DNA of 64,000 nt, taken from Streptomyces sp. NBC_01306. GTDB lineage: Bacteria; Actinomycetota; Actinomycetes; Streptomycetales; Streptomycetaceae. The translations under genes were made by a program, and so were the position numbers. The notes under the pieces were generated by a model that did not search any database, was not told the origin of the DNA, and saw nothing but the letters and a program-made list of their open reading frames with translations. The stretch spans positions 3,064,001-3,128,000 of the forward strand of contig NZ_JAPEPC010000001.1 in assembly GCF_026340465.1 (NCBI RefSeq). Direction: 5' to 3'. Positions 8,622-17,306 of the stretch are shown here, in pieces. Numbering within the stretch: the first letter of the stretch is position 1; every line of letters begins with the position of its first letter.

Positions 8622-11027
8622 CTATGGCCCGTCCTGGGCGACCACCGCCGGGCCCGTCAGCTCGCCGGCCTCTTCCGCCCCGTCCTCGCCGCCCACGGAG
8701 ATGCCTCGCCGCTTCGACACATACACCGCGCCGACGATGACCAGGATGGCGACCGTCGCCACTACCGCACGCACCGGAGCACTGGCGTTGTCGCCGTAGC
8801 TGAACTTCACCACCGCGGGTGCGATCAGCAGCGCCACCAGGTTCATCACCTTGAGCAGTGGGTTGATCGCCGGGCCCGCCGTGTCCTTGAACGGGTCGCC
8901 GACCGTATCGCCGATGACGGTCGCCGCATGGGCGTCGCTGCCCTTGCCGCCGTGGTGGCCGTCCTCGACGAGCTTCTTCGCGTTGTCCCACGCGCCACCG
9001 GAGTTGGCGAGGAACACAGCCATCAGGGTGCCCGCTCCGATCGCACCCGCCAGGAACGAGCCGAGCGCCCCCACACCGAGGGTGAAACCCACCGCGATGG
9101 GTGCCATCACCGCGAGCAGACCCGGCGTGGTCAGCTCGCGCAGGGCGTCCTTGGTGCAGATGTCGACCACCCGGCCGTACTCGGGTTTCTCGGTGTAGTC
9201 CATGATCCCCGGATGCTCGCGGAACTGCCGCCTGACCTCGTAGACCACGGATCCGGCCGACCGCGAGACCGCGTTGACGGCCAGTCCGGAGAAGAGGAAG
9301 ACGACCGCGGCGCCGAACATCAGGCCCACCAGATTGTTGGGCTGGGAGATGTCCATGCTCAGGCCGAGTTCGCCCGCTTTGGCGTGTACGTCGTCGACGG
9401 CGGTGGCAAGCGCGTCACGGTACGAGCCGAAGAGCGCCGAGGCCGCGAGCACCGCTGTCGCGATGGCGATGCCCTTGGTGATGGCCTTGGTCGTGTTGCC
9501 GACCGCGTCCAGGTCGGTGAGGACCTGGGCGCCCGCGCCCTCGACATCACCGGACATCTCCGCGATGCCCTGCGCGTTGTCCGAGACCGGGCCGAAGGTG
9601 TCCATGGCGACGATGACACCGACGGTGGTGAGCAGCCCGGTGCCGGCCAGGGCCACCGCGAAGAGGGCGAGCATGATCGACGTACCGCCGAGCAGGAACG
9701 CGCCGTACACACCGAGCCCGATGAGCAGCGCGGTGTAGACGGCGGATTCGAGCCCGATGGCGACACCCGCGAGCACCACCGTGGCGGCGCCGGTGAGCGA
9801 GGACTTGCCGATGTCCCGGACCGGACGGCGGCTGGTCTCGGTGAAATACCCGGTCAGCTGCTGGATAAGGGCGGCCAGGACGATACCGATGGCAACCGCC
9901 ACCAGGGCGAGTGTCCTCGGGTCGCCGCTGTGCGCCCGGATGGTCGCATCGGTGACGCCGTCCAGGTCGCCGTACGACCCGGGCAGATAGCTGTAGACCG
10001 CCACGGCCACCAGGACCAGGGAGATCACCGCGGAGATGAAGAATCCGCGGTTGATGGCGGACATCCCGCTGCGGTCGGAGCGCCGCGGGGCGACCGCGAA
10101 GATGCCGATCATCGCGGTGACCACGCCGATCGCCGGGACGATCAAGGGGAAGGCGAGCCCGAAATTCCCGAAGGCGGCCTTGCCGAGGATGAGGGCCGCG
10201 ACGAGCGTGACGGCATAGGACTCGAAGAGGTCGGCGGCCATGCCCGCACAGTCGCCGACGTTGTCACCCACGTTGTCCGCGATGGTCGCCGCGTTGCGCG
10301 GGTCGTCCTCCGGAATGCCCTGCTCCACCTTGCCGACCAGGTCGGCGCCGACGTCGGCGGCCTTGGTGAAGATGCCGCCACCGACCCTCATGAACATGGC
10401 GATCAGCGCGGCGCCCAGTCCGAAGCCCTCCAGCACCTTGGGCGCGTTGGCCGCGTAGACGAGGACGACGCAGGAGGCACCGAGCAGGCCGAGGCCCACC
10501 GTGAACATGCCGACCACACCGCCCGTACGGAATGCGATCTTCATTGCTTTGTGCGAGACAGCGGTGAGATCCTTTTCCGGCTCACCCTCCCCTGGAGTTG
10601 CTTCCCGGGCGGCTGCCGCCACGCGCACATTCGCTCTTACGGCCAGCCTCATGCCGATGTATCCGGTGACCGCCGAGAAAAGCGCGCCGACCAGGAAGAA
10701 GGCGGAACGCCCCGCACGCTGGGACCAGTCGTCGGCCGGCAGCAGGAAGAGCAGGAAGAACACGACGACGGCGAAGATGCCGAGTGTGCGCAACTGCCTG
10801 CCCAGATAGGCATTCGCACCTTCCTGCACGGCTGCCGCGATTTGCTTCATGGAATCGGTGCCCTCGCCGGCGGCCAGCACCTGACGTACCAGCAGCTGGG
10901 CGACGAGCAGGGCCGCCAGCGCCACTACGGCGATGACGATCACGATGATCCGGTTGCCGTCGGTGAGGGCCGCGGCTGCGAGGGTTGTGGAGTGTTCGGA
11001 CTGCTGTGGGTTAAGGAGCCCCGCCAT
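8622..11027 (-). CDS. hppA: Membrane-bound H+-translocating pyrophosphatase
   Basis: An 801-aa polytopic membrane protein (about 16 helices) that couples hydrolysis of cytosolic PPi to proton export. The family signature DVGADLVGKVE is at about 225-235, followed by the acidic motif DNVGDNVGD, and a second one, GDTVGDPFKDT, lies near 745. GNTTKAITKG at 510-519 has Lys514 and Thr517; from the literature on this family those residues mark the K+-independent class, so no potassium activation is expected. The start is secure: ATG at 11027 with AAGGAGG six bases upstream. It is a single-gene unit with a candidate promoter just upstream. Length matches the S. coelicolor enzyme (about 794 aa). Confidence 0.96.
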   Translation of the reverse strand: MAGLLNPQQSEHSTTLAAAALTDGNRIIVIVIAVVALAALLVAQLLVRQVLAAGEGTDSMKQIAAAVQEGANAYLGRQLRTLGIFAVVVFFLLFLLPADDWSQRAGRSAFFLVGALFSAVTGYIGMRLAVRANVRVAAAAREATPGEGEPEKDLTAVSHKAMKIAFRTGGVVGMFTVGLGLLGASCVVLVYAANAPKVLEGFGLGAALIAMFMRVGGGIFTKAADVGADLVGKVEQGIPEDDPRNAATIADNVGDNVGDCAGMAADLFESYAVTLVAALILGKAAFGNFGLAFPLIVPAIGVVTAMIGIFAVAPRRSDRSGMSAINRGFFISAVISLVLVAVAVYSYLPGSYGDLDGVTDATIRAHSGDPRTLALVAVAIGIVLAALIQQLTGYFTETSRRPVRDIGKSSLTGAATVVLAGVAIGLESAVYTALLIGLGVYGAFLLGGTSIMLALFAVALAGTGLLTTVGVIVAMDTFGPVSDNAQGIAEMSGDVEGAGAQVLTDLDAVGNTTKAITKGIAIATAVLAASALFGSYRDALATAVDDVHAKAGELGLSMDISQPNNLVGLMFGAAVVFLFSGLAVNAVSRSAGSVVYEVRRQFREHPGIMDYTEKPEYGRVVDICTKDALRELTTPGLLAVMAPIAVGFTLGVGALGSFLAGAIGAGTLMAVFLANSGGAWDNAKKLVEDGHHGGKGSDAHAATVIGDTVGDPFKDTAGPAINPLLKVMNLVALLIAPAVVKFSYGDNASAPVRAVVATVAILVIVGAVYVSKRRGISVGGEDGAEEAGELTGPAVVAQDGP

Positions 11028-11064
11028 TCGTCCTCCTTGACGCTCAGAGCTCAAGATGTGACGG

Positions 11065-11093
11065 ATTGTAGGGAGCGGACCCTGATCAAAACA
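11065..11093 (-). promoter_or_regulatory. hppA: Candidate hppA promoter
   Basis: On the minus strand a good -10 hexamer TACAAT (11065-11070) sits about 38 bases before the hppA ATG. The -35 region 17 bases upstream (TGTTTT) is poor. This is a pattern match only. Confidence 0.35.
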
Positions 11094-11231
11094 GTGCGTG
11101 GTAAACGGAATTGAACCTTGCCTGAATAAACCTGTCCGGGGATGCAAAGGAAAAGTAATGGGGCAGAGGCATTCAATGGGATGCATGCCGCGGAACGCAT
11201 TATGACTCAAAGATCAAGACAAGGATCAAGG

Positions 11232-11260
11232 AAAACAAAAAGGCCCTGCTCAGCAGGGCC
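11232..11260 (-). terminator. Terminator downstream of the anti-sigma factor gene
   Basis: GGCCCTGCT/AGCAGGGCC inverted repeat (11242-11260) followed on the minus strand by TTTTTGTTTTCC. It is oriented to end transcription of the bldG/anti-sigma unit before the hppA promoter. Confidence 0.8.
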
Positions 11261-11261
11261 G

Positions 11262-11461
11262 ATAAAGGGATCAGAGATCCGAACGGAGAAGCAGAGATCC
11301 GAACGGAGAAGTCAGCAGTCAGGACCCCGGTCGCAGCAGGATCCCGGTCCGGCGGATCTCTGCCAGGGCAGGATCCCGGTCAGGGTCGGGTCCCCGGTCA
11401 GGGTGGGATCCCGTCAGGGTCGGAATCTGGGTCAGGGTCGGAATCTGGGGGGGGGCGGGAC
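11262..11461. repeat. Repeat-rich 3' region after the anti-sigma gene
   Basis: Contains a perfect 20-bp tandem duplication (11272-11291 and 11292-11311; unit starts CAGAGATCCG). From 11330 there are imperfect 12-14 bp units of the type GGTCAGGGTCGG with repeated GGATCCCGGTC, ending in a run of nine G at about 11447. No gene is present between 11028 and 11466. Confidence 0.7.
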
Positions 11462-11466
11462 CTGCG

Positions 11467-11931
11467 TCAGGGCAGGGCCGTTGCCGATGCCGTCGGCCAC
11501 GTCATGCGGATGACTCCCCCGTACTCGCCGGAGGTGACCTCCACATCGTCGACGAGACCGCTGATGACCGCGAGGCCCATTTCGTCCTCGCCGTCCGCGG
11601 ACGCGTCGAGGGACGGATCGGCGCCCCCCACGGCCGGAGCGTCGGGCGCCCCGGAATCCGCGGAGGCCGCACCACCCGCACTCGGCACCTCGTCCCCGAC
11701 CTCGATGGAGAAGGACTTCTCCTCCTCGATCAGTACGACGCGGACGGGGGCCGCGATGCCATTGCCGCGGTGGAGACCCACCGCACGGGAACACGCCTCG
11801 CCGACCGCGAGTCTCACTTCGTCCAGCACAGCCTCATCGACCCCGGCCCGGCGTGCCACGGCGGCCGCCACCAGGCGAGCCGTCCTCACATGTTCGGGCT
11901 GGGCGCTGAAACGGAGTTCAACGGTGGCCAT
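11467..11931 (-). CDS. RsbW-type anti-sigma factor (HATPase) partner of BldG
   Basis: A 154-aa protein with a histidine-kinase-like ATPase fold. The helix DEVRLAVGEACSRAV (about 37-51) holds the N-box-like region (Glu45 and Ala46 in place of the usual Glu-Asn), and GLAVISGLVDDVEV (about 118-131) corresponds to the G-box region. An Ala/Asp/Ser-rich insertion (about 80-112) separates them. It follows bldG on the same strand with an 84-bp spacer. In S. coelicolor the equivalent gene (SCO3548) is co-transcribed with bldG and its product binds BldG. By analogy it should sequester a sigma factor and phosphorylate BldG. The degenerate nucleotide pocket leaves kinase activity uncertain. Confidence 0.88.
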   Translation of the reverse strand: MATVELRFSAQPEHVRTARLVAAAVARRAGVDEAVLDEVRLAVGEACSRAVGLHRGNGIAAPVRVVLIEEEKSFSIEVGDEVPSAGGAASADSGAPDAPAVGGADPSLDASADGEDEMGLAVISGLVDDVEVTSGEYGGVIRMTWPTASATALP

Positions 11932-12015
11932 GCGATCCCCCTCAGACGTACGGGCGTGCTTCTCGGGGGGACCGGGCTGGAAGCCCGGTACCCCTGCGTT
12001 CTTCCTCCGGAGCCG

Positions 12016-12369
12016 TCAGTCGGTTGCCGCGACGGCTTCATCGACCGTGGTGTGGATCGGGAACACCTTGGTCAGACCGGTGATTCGGAAGATCTTGAGA
12101 ATGCGCTCCTGGTTGCAGACCAGGCGCAGCGAGCCCTCATGGGCACGCACGCGCTTCAGGCCGCCTACGAGCACGCCGAGTCCGGTGGAGTCGAGGAAGT
12201 CCACGCCCTCCATGTCGACGACCAGGTGGTAACTGCCGTCGTTCACCAACTCGACCAACTGCTCGCGCAGCTTGGGCGCGGTATATACATCAATCTCGCC
12301 ACCGACCTCGACGACCGTACGGTCGCCACCAGGCCCGGACACATTGCGAGTCGACAGGGACAGGTCCAC
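12016..12369 (-). CDS. bldG: Anti-sigma factor antagonist BldG (STAS)
   Basis: A 117-aa STAS-domain protein of the SpoIIAA/RsbV family. The phosphorylation motif DSTGLG places the target serine at residue 61. In S. coelicolor, BldG is needed for aerial mycelium and antibiotic production and works by binding anti-sigma factors when unphosphorylated. GTG at 12369 with GGAGG immediately upstream gives the known N-terminus MDLSLST. This copy reads [12 protein letters not shown] where the S. coelicolor protein (113 aa, from memory) is shorter, so it has about four extra residues in the first loop. The anti-sigma factor gene follows. The upstream region is shared with, and partly overlaps, the divergent helicase gene's leader. 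Confidence 0.96.
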   Translation of the reverse strand: MDLSLSTRNVSGPGGDRTVVEVGGEIDVYTAPKLREQLVELVNDGSYHLVVDMEGVDFLDSTGLGVLVGGLKRVRAHEGSLRLVCNQERILKIFRITGLTKVFPIHTTVDEAVAATD

Positions 12370-12448
12370 GGATCCTCCAGCACCTTGCTATCGAGCGGCC
12401 GCCCACGTGGTCTCCCCGGCGGAGCCAGGGAACGGATCGCCAGCCGCG

Positions 12449-14968
12449 ATGGCATTCAATCACTTACCAGCAGGCGTGCACGACGCCTTGAGCCCATTGT
12501 CCGTCATGCCAGTGACACACTCGGTACCGATGGCCAAGAATCACCGCACCGGGCGACCCACTGCGGACACGGGTGCACGACCCGGTCCACGGCAGATACT
12601 CGAGCGTCTCTCCGCGGGGCAGAGCCGGGCTTCGCGCATCACTCATACGGAGCACCTGCCCCCGCGTGCGGGGCGTCATGCCGTCTGGCCCGATCGCATC
12701 CGGCCTGAAGTGATTGCCGCCATTCGGGCACGTGGCATCGAACATCCATGGGCCCATCAGGCCACAGCTGCCGAGCACGCGCTCGACGGCGAGTCTGTGA
12801 TCATCGCCACGGGCACCGCTTCGGGCAAGTCGCTCGCCTACCTCGCACCGGTGCTCTCGGCTCTCCTCGACGGGTCGGAGGCGCCCAACGGACGGGGCGC
12901 CACGGCCCTCTACCTCGCTCCCACCAAGGCCCTGGCCGCCGACCAGCGGCGCTCCTTCCGGGAGCTCGCCGCACCGCTGGGCCACGGCATCAGACCGGCC
13001 GTGTACGACGGGGACACACCCGTCGAAGAGCGTGAATGGGTACGTCAGTTCGCCAACTACGTCCTCACCAACCCGGACATGCTGCATCGCGGGATCCTGC
13101 CCTCCCACCCGCGCTGGGCCTCCTTCCTGCGCGCTCTGCGGTACGTGGTCATCGACGAGTGCCACACCTACCGGGGCGTCTTCGGCTCGCATGTGGCCCA
13201 GGTGGTGCGCAGACTGCGCCGCCTCTGCGCCCGTTACGGCTCCGACCCCGTCTTCCTGCTCGCGTCCGCCACTGCGGCGGAGCCCGCCGTGACCGCAGGC
13301 CGCCTCACCGGCCTCCCCGTGCATGAGGTGGCTGACGACGCCTCTCCCCGCGGCGAACTGGTCTTCGCCCTGTGGGAGCCACCGCTCACCGAACTCCACG
13401 GCGAGCAGGGCGCTCCTGTACGCCGTACCGCCACTGCCGAGACCGCCGACCTCCTCACTGATCTGACCGTGCAGGGTGTCCGCTCGGTCGCCTTCGTACG
13501 GTCCCGGCGTGGCGCGGAGCTCATCTCCGTCATCGCCCAGGAACGTCTCGCCGAGGTCGACCGCTCGCTGGTCTCCCGGGTCGCCGCCTACCGGGGCGGC
13601 TATCTCCCCGAGGAGCGACGCGCCATCGAAGCCGCCCTGCACTCCGGCGAACTGCTCGGCCTCGCTGCCACCACCGCCCTGGAACTCGGCATCGACGTCT
13701 CGGGGCTGGACGCCGTTGTCATCGCCGGCTATCCCGGCACCCGGGCGTCCCTGTGGCAGCAGGCGGGCCGTGCCGGCCGGGCCGGCGGCGGCGCCCTCGC
13801 CGTCCTGGTGGCCCGTGACGATCCGCTGGACACCTACCTCGTCCATCACCCCGAGGCCCTCTTCCAGCAGCCGGTGGAGTCCACCGTCCTGGACCCGGAC
13901 AATCCGTACGTCCTCGCCCCCCATCTGTGCGCGGCCGCAGCGGAACTACCGCTGACCGCGTCCGATCTTGAACTCTTCGGTCCGGCGACCGCCGGGCTGA
14001 TGCCACAGCTGGAGACCGCGAAACTGCTGCGCCGGCGGGGAAAGTCCTGGTACTGGACCCGGCGGGAGCGGGCAGCCGACCTCACCGACATCCGGGGCGA
14101 GGGCGGACGACCCGTCCAGATCGTCGAAGCGGGCACAGGGCGGCTGCTCGGCACGGTCGACGAAGCCTCCTCCCACACCACCGTCCACGACGGCGCCGTC
14201 CACCTCCACCAGGGACGCACATACGTGGTGAAGCACTTGGATCTGGAGGATTCCGCCGCCCTGGTCGAGGAGGCCGGCCCGCCGTACTCGACCACCGCCC
14301 GGGACACCACCGCCATCGCCGTCCTGGAGACCGACACCGAAATCCCCTGGGGCACCGGGCGGCTCTGCTACGGGTCCGTCGAGGTCACCAACCAGGTCGT
14401 CTCCTTCCTCCGGCGCAGGCTCATCACGGGGGAGGTACTCGGCGAGACCAAACTCGACCTGCCGCCCCGCACTCTGCGCACCCGAGCCGTGTGGTGGACG
14501 GTCACCGAGGACCAGCTCGATGCCGCCCGGATCAATCCGGAACAGCTGGCGGGCGCCCTGCACGCCGCCGAACACGCCTCCATCGGCATGCTGCCGCTCT
14601 TCGCCACCTGCGACCGCTGGGACATCGGCGGCGTCTCCATCCCATTGCATCCGGACACCCTGTTGCCGACGGTCTTCGTGTACGACGGCCACCCCGGCGG
14701 GGCCGGCTTCGCAGAACGGGCCTTCCACACGGCCCGCGAATGGCTCACCGCGACCCGGGAAGCCATCGCCTCCTGCGAGTGCGAAGCGGGCTGCCCTTCC
14801 TGCATCCAGTCCCCGAAATGCGGCAACGGCAACGACCCGCTCCACAAGCGAGGCGCCGTACGCCTCCTCGCAGAACTTCTCAGGGAAGCTCCTGCCAGCG
14901 ATTCGCCCGAGCGGGGGAGTCGTCCGGAGACGGCAGAGGCAGGAGACCGCCCCGCGGCGGAGGCGTAG
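12449..14968 (+). CDS. DEAD/DEAH-box helicase with C-terminal Cys cluster (YprA/MrfA type)
   Basis: An 839-aa superfamily 2 helicase. Motif I is GTASGKS (about 120-126), motif II DECH (about 235-238), and motif VI is in QQAGRAGRAGGG (about 434). The C-terminal DUF1998-like region ends with CECEAGCPSC (about 776) and KCGNGND, a four-Cys metal site typical of YprA/MrfA helicases. B. subtilis MrfA repairs mitomycin C damage, so a role in DNA repair is likely but inferred. The ATG at 12449 gives MAFNHLPAGVHD; it lacks a strong ribosome site, and an ATG at 12530 is an alternative. It is divergent from bldG, and its 3' end overlaps the convergent tad gene by 89 bp. Confidence 0.9.
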   Translation: MAFNHLPAGVHDALSPLSVMPVTHSVPMAKNHRTGRPTADTGARPGPRQILERLSAGQSRASRITHTEHLPPRAGRHAVWPDRIRPEVIAAIRARGIEHPWAHQATAAEHALDGESVIIATGTASGKSLAYLAPVLSALLDGSEAPNGRGATALYLAPTKALAADQRRSFRELAAPLGHGIRPAVYDGDTPVEEREWVRQFANYVLTNPDMLHRGILPSHPRWASFLRALRYVVIDECHTYRGVFGSHVAQVVRRLRRLCARYGSDPVFLLASATAAEPAVTAGRLTGLPVHEVADDASPRGELVFALWEPPLTELHGEQGAPVRRTATAETADLLTDLTVQGVRSVAFVRSRRGAELISVIAQERLAEVDRSLVSRVAAYRGGYLPEERRAIEAALHSGELLGLAATTALELGIDVSGLDAVVIAGYPGTRASLWQQAGRAGRAGGGALAVLVARDDPLDTYLVHHPEALFQQPVESTVLDPDNPYVLAPHLCAAAAELPLTASDLELFGPATAGLMPQLETAKLLRRRGKSWYWTRRERAADLTDIRGEGGRPVQIVEAGTGRLLGTVDEASSHTTVHDGAVHLHQGRTYVVKHLDLEDSAALVEEAGPPYSTTARDTTAIAVLETDTEIPWGTGRLCYGSVEVTNQVVSFLRRRLITGEVLGETKLDLPPRTLRTRAVWWTVTEDQLDAARINPEQLAGALHAAEHASIGMLPLFATCDRWDIGGVSIPLHPDTLLPTVFVYDGHPGGAGFAERAFHTAREWLTATREAIASCECEAGCPSCIQSPKCGNGNDPLHKRGAVRLLAELLREAPASDSPERGSRPETAEAGDRPAAEA

Positions 14969-15416
14969 GCGACGCAGGCGGAGTCGGAAGCGGAGGTGGA
15001 CGTGGAGATAGGGGCAGCGGAGGTGCAGGTGACGGCGCCGGGCTTGGAAGGGCTTCGGCCTGACCCGCCCCATCCGGTGGACCGGCCCGCGCCCTGACCT
15101 TCGGCGTGTACGGCCCGAACCGCGCCTCGGCCGTCACATCGGCGATCTCACCCCTCACCGCGCACCGCACCACCCTGGCGCCCTGCGCCACGGCCACCCT
15201 CCCCGCCGCAGCGCACGCCGTTCCCTGCCCCTGGAGCGCCCGGTCCGCGGCTGCCAGGGCTGCCAGATCCGCCGCACCACCGGCACGGTGACGGGCCGCC
15301 ACGCTCTGGCCCATCGCGAGCAGAGCCGCGAAGACCACGCAGAGGGAGGTCATCGCCATGGCCACCCACACCGTCGCCGAGCCGCGGTCGTTCAGATGTC
15401 CCCCGATCCTCCTCAT
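14880..15416 (-). CDS. TadE-like pseudopilin (Rv3654c type)
   Basis: A 178-aa protein with a single N-terminal membrane helix preceded by DRGSAT. This resembles a prepilin cleavage site after Gly, but without the Glu at +5. After about residue 120 the chain becomes Pro/Ser rich. It is the last gene of the tad block. It starts with an ATGA overlap with the upstream TadE gene, which implies translational coupling. Related actinobacterial proteins sit at the end of Rv3654c-like tad clusters. Minor pilin or pilus-assembly factor is the likely role. The low-complexity tail overlaps the 3' end of the convergent helicase gene and could be partly fortuitous. Confidence 0.8.
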   Translation of the reverse strand: MRRIGGHLNDRGSATVWVAMAMTSLCVVFAALLAMGQSVAARHRAGGAADLAALAAADRALQGQGTACAAAGRVAVAQGARVVRCAVRGEIADVTAEARFGPYTPKVRARAGPPDGAGQAEALPSPAPSPAPPLPLSPRPPPLPTPPASPTPPPRGGLLPLPSPDDSPARANRWQELP

Positions 15417-15979
15417 GTCCGCACCACCCAGCCGTCGGGCCGAGCCCGCGTTTCGCCGTTCGCCGTCCCGGGATTGCCGGGGCTGTTGGGGCTGTTAGGG
15501 CTGTTAGGGCTGGGGCTGTTAGGACTGTCAGCGTCGCTAGGGCCGCTGGGGCCGCTGGGCCCACTCACCTCGCCCTCGTCCAGCGCCGCCGCTTCCGCCT
15601 TGAGTGTCAGTGTGAGGGGGCCAGGTCCCGGCGTTGGCGCCTCCACCCGAACCCGCCACAGCTCCCCCACGCGGCCCACCGTGACGCGTGCGCCGCGCGG
15701 GGCTGCCGAACGGGCGGCGGCGAGCGCAGCCGCCCCTGGCTCCGACCTGGCAGCCGCCCGCGCACCGATCCGCGCCGCATCGACGCACTGGATCTGGGCA
15801 GCTGCTGCGGTCAGAGCCCAGACCAACGCCATCGTGAACAGCACCAGCGCCGGAATCACCACCGCAGCCTCAGCCGATACGGACCCCCGGTCGGCCGGCC
15901 CCCTACCGGCCGTCCTGCTCAAGACCGGCCCCCTACTGACTGGCCTCTCACCAGTGTCCGAAGTGTCAGAACTTCGCAT
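15413..15979 (-). CDS. TadE-family minor pilin
   Basis: A 188-aa protein. The short leader ends DRG, followed by SVSAE and a hydrophobic helix (about 33-60), so a prepilin peptidase cut after Gly32 would place Glu37 at the canonical +5 position. The region 65-130 is the exposed TadE-like domain. From about residue 138 the chain turns into repeats of SGP and then SPNSPN, produced by a tandem-repeat tract in the DNA. It overlaps the Flp prepilin gene upstream by 14 bp and the next tad gene by 4 bp. Confidence 0.85.
   Translation of the reverse strand: MRSSDTSDTGERPVSRGPVLSRTAGRGPADRGSVSAEAAVVIPALVLFTMALVWALTAAAAQIQCVDAARIGARAAARSEPGAAALAAARSAAPRGARVTVGRVGELWRVRVEAPTPGPGPLTLTLKAEAAALDEGEVSGPSGPSGPSDADSPNSPSPNSPNSPNSPGNPGTANGETRARPDGWVVRT
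15480..15570. repeat. In-frame GGGCTGTTA-type repeats in the TadE gene
   Basis: Units GGGCTGTTA/GGGGCTGTT (15480-15535), then AGGGCCGCTGGGGCCGCTGGG. On the minus strand they encode SPNSPNSPN and SGPSGPSGP. Repeat length is a multiple of three, so copy-number change keeps the frame. Confidence 0.8.
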
Positions 15980-16268
15980 GGAGCGCCTTCTCGACCACGG
16001 ATTGCAGCGCCGCAGCCACAGGCCCGCTGGTAACCACCTTGTAGAGCACGGCCGCGAATGCGCAGGCCGCGATGGTGCCCATTGCGTACTCGGACGTGGA
16101 CATCCCCGCGTCGCCCCTGCCGGCCCCGAACCTCAGCAGATGCCACCGATCCCGCATCCACCTCCATGCTCCTGAGCCACCCGACTCACCCGGCACTCCG
16201 GGCTCCACCGGCCGACCCGACCCGTTCGGCCCGCCCGAACCGTTCGACAGATTCCGTTCGTTCACCAT
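15966..16268 (-). CDS. Flp-type prepilin (DUF4244)
   Basis: A 100-aa protein ending in the sequence G-MSTSEY followed by a hydrophobic helix of about 20 residues. Gly55/Met56 with Glu60-Tyr61 exactly fits the Flp prepilin cleavage motif G/XXXXEY, so the mature pilin would be about 45 residues, the size of the major Flp pilin. The Gly/Ser/Asn-rich leader (residues 1-35) is unusually long. ATG at 16268 (MVNERN) is preferred over an upstream GTG. It follows the TadC gene after a 234-bp gap, so it may have its own promoter and be expressed more strongly than the assembly genes, as expected for a major pilin. Confidence 0.85.
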   Translation of the reverse strand: MVNERNLSNGSGGPNGSGRPVEPGVPGESGGSGAWRWMRDRWHLLRFGAGRGDAGMSTSEYAMGTIAACAFAAVLYKVVTSGPVAAALQSVVEKALHAKF

Positions 16269-16419
16269 GTCAAGCCCCGTTCTTTCCTGTGCTGTTCGCG
16301 CGGCCGGGACGGTCACTCACCCGGCTCGCAGTCCTCTTTCGCGCTTCGCACCACTCAGGAGTGATTCAGCCCATTGATCCGATTCAGCCGATCACTTCAC
16401 TCCAGTCATCCCGTTCGAT

Positions 16420-16490
16420 CGAGGGAGAGTTGGGAGAGTTGGACGAATTTGTCGAGTTAGTCGAGTTGTTCCAGCAATTTCCTCCGCTTT
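16420..16490. repeat. GAGTTGG-type repeats in the gap before the pilin gene
   Basis: The 234-bp gap between the TadC-like gene and the prepilin gene holds heptad-like units GAGAGTTGG, GTCGAGTTA and GTCGAGTTG. It has lower GC than its surroundings and contains TTCA- and GATTCA-rich sequence (16370-16400) that may include the pilin promoter. Confidence 0.5.
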
Positions 16491-16502
16491 CAGCCGAGTT
16501 CG

Positions 16503-17306
16503 TCAGCTCGCCTTCAGGAGGTGGCCCGCCAGGCCGATCACCACAGGCACCACCCCGACTGCCAGGAACGCGGGCAGGAAGCAGAGACCAACCGGCCCGG
16601 TGATCAGAACGCCCGCCCGGCCTGCCCTGTCCTTGGCGGCTCTGGCCCGGCCCGCTCTGAGGCCTGCCGCAAGCCGGGCAACCGGATCGGCGGCCGGGGC
16701 CCCCGTCGACGCGGCCCGCTCCAGGCAGCGGGCCAGGGAAGTCGCCCCCGGTATCGAACCGAACCGCCCCCAGGCCTCGGCGGGTTCACTGCCGAGGCGC
16801 AACTCCGCCGCAGCCCGGGCCAGGGCGTCACCGACCGGTCCGCCCAGCGATTCCCCGACTGCCTCGGCCGCCTCACGAGGGCCGGCCCCGGCGGCGATGC
16901 ACGCCGCCAGGAGCTCGGCAGCAAGCGGCAGTTCATGTGCGGCGGCCTTCGCAAGGGCCTCGTCGGCTCCGGACGACGAACGCCGGCGCTGGTAGCGCCG
17001 CACTCCGTACCCGGCTGCGAGGCCGAGCGCGCATCCGGCCCATCCACCCATCAGGACGCAACCGGTGGCCACTGCGGCCAGCGGAGCGCCCCACCGGGCG
17101 GCCCACGCTCGGTACTCGGGGCGCCATGCCGCCCTGCCCGGTGCCACGGCCAGCAGTGCGGCGGCCCGCTTGCGTGACAACCGGTCGTGCCGCCGCCCGG
17201 CCCAGGCAAGGCCCAGGCGGGCTGCAGCCGCCACGGCGCACAGCACTGCCCCCAGCCTGTGGACAACCTCACCCGTCATGACGCCGCCCCCAGCGGCCCC
17301 GGTCAT
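16503..17306 (-). CDS. TadC-like pilus assembly membrane protein (T2SSF domain)
   Basis: A 267-aa membrane protein with two helix groups: residues about 10-25 and 55-90 at the N-terminal side, and a hydrophobic C-terminus from about 235 (LITGPVGLCFLPAFLAVG). Between them is the T2SSF domain, with HELPLAAELLAACIAAG and repeated small-residue helices. It should form the inner-membrane platform with the TadB-like protein and bind the TadA ATPase. I chose the ATG at 17306 because it overlaps the TadB stop as ATGA; a longer version starting upstream would overlap TadB extensively. Confidence 0.88.
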   Translation of the reverse strand: MTGAAGGGVMTGEVVHRLGAVLCAVAAAARLGLAWAGRRHDRLSRKRAAALLAVAPGRAAWRPEYRAWAARWGAPLAAVATGCVLMGGWAGCALGLAAGYGVRRYQRRRSSSGADEALAKAAAHELPLAAELLAACIAAGAGPREAAEAVGESLGGPVGDALARAAAELRLGSEPAEAWGRFGSIPGATSLARCLERAASTGAPAADPVARLAAGLRAGRARAAKDRAGRAGVLITGPVGLCFLPAFLAVGVVPVVIGLAGHLLKAS

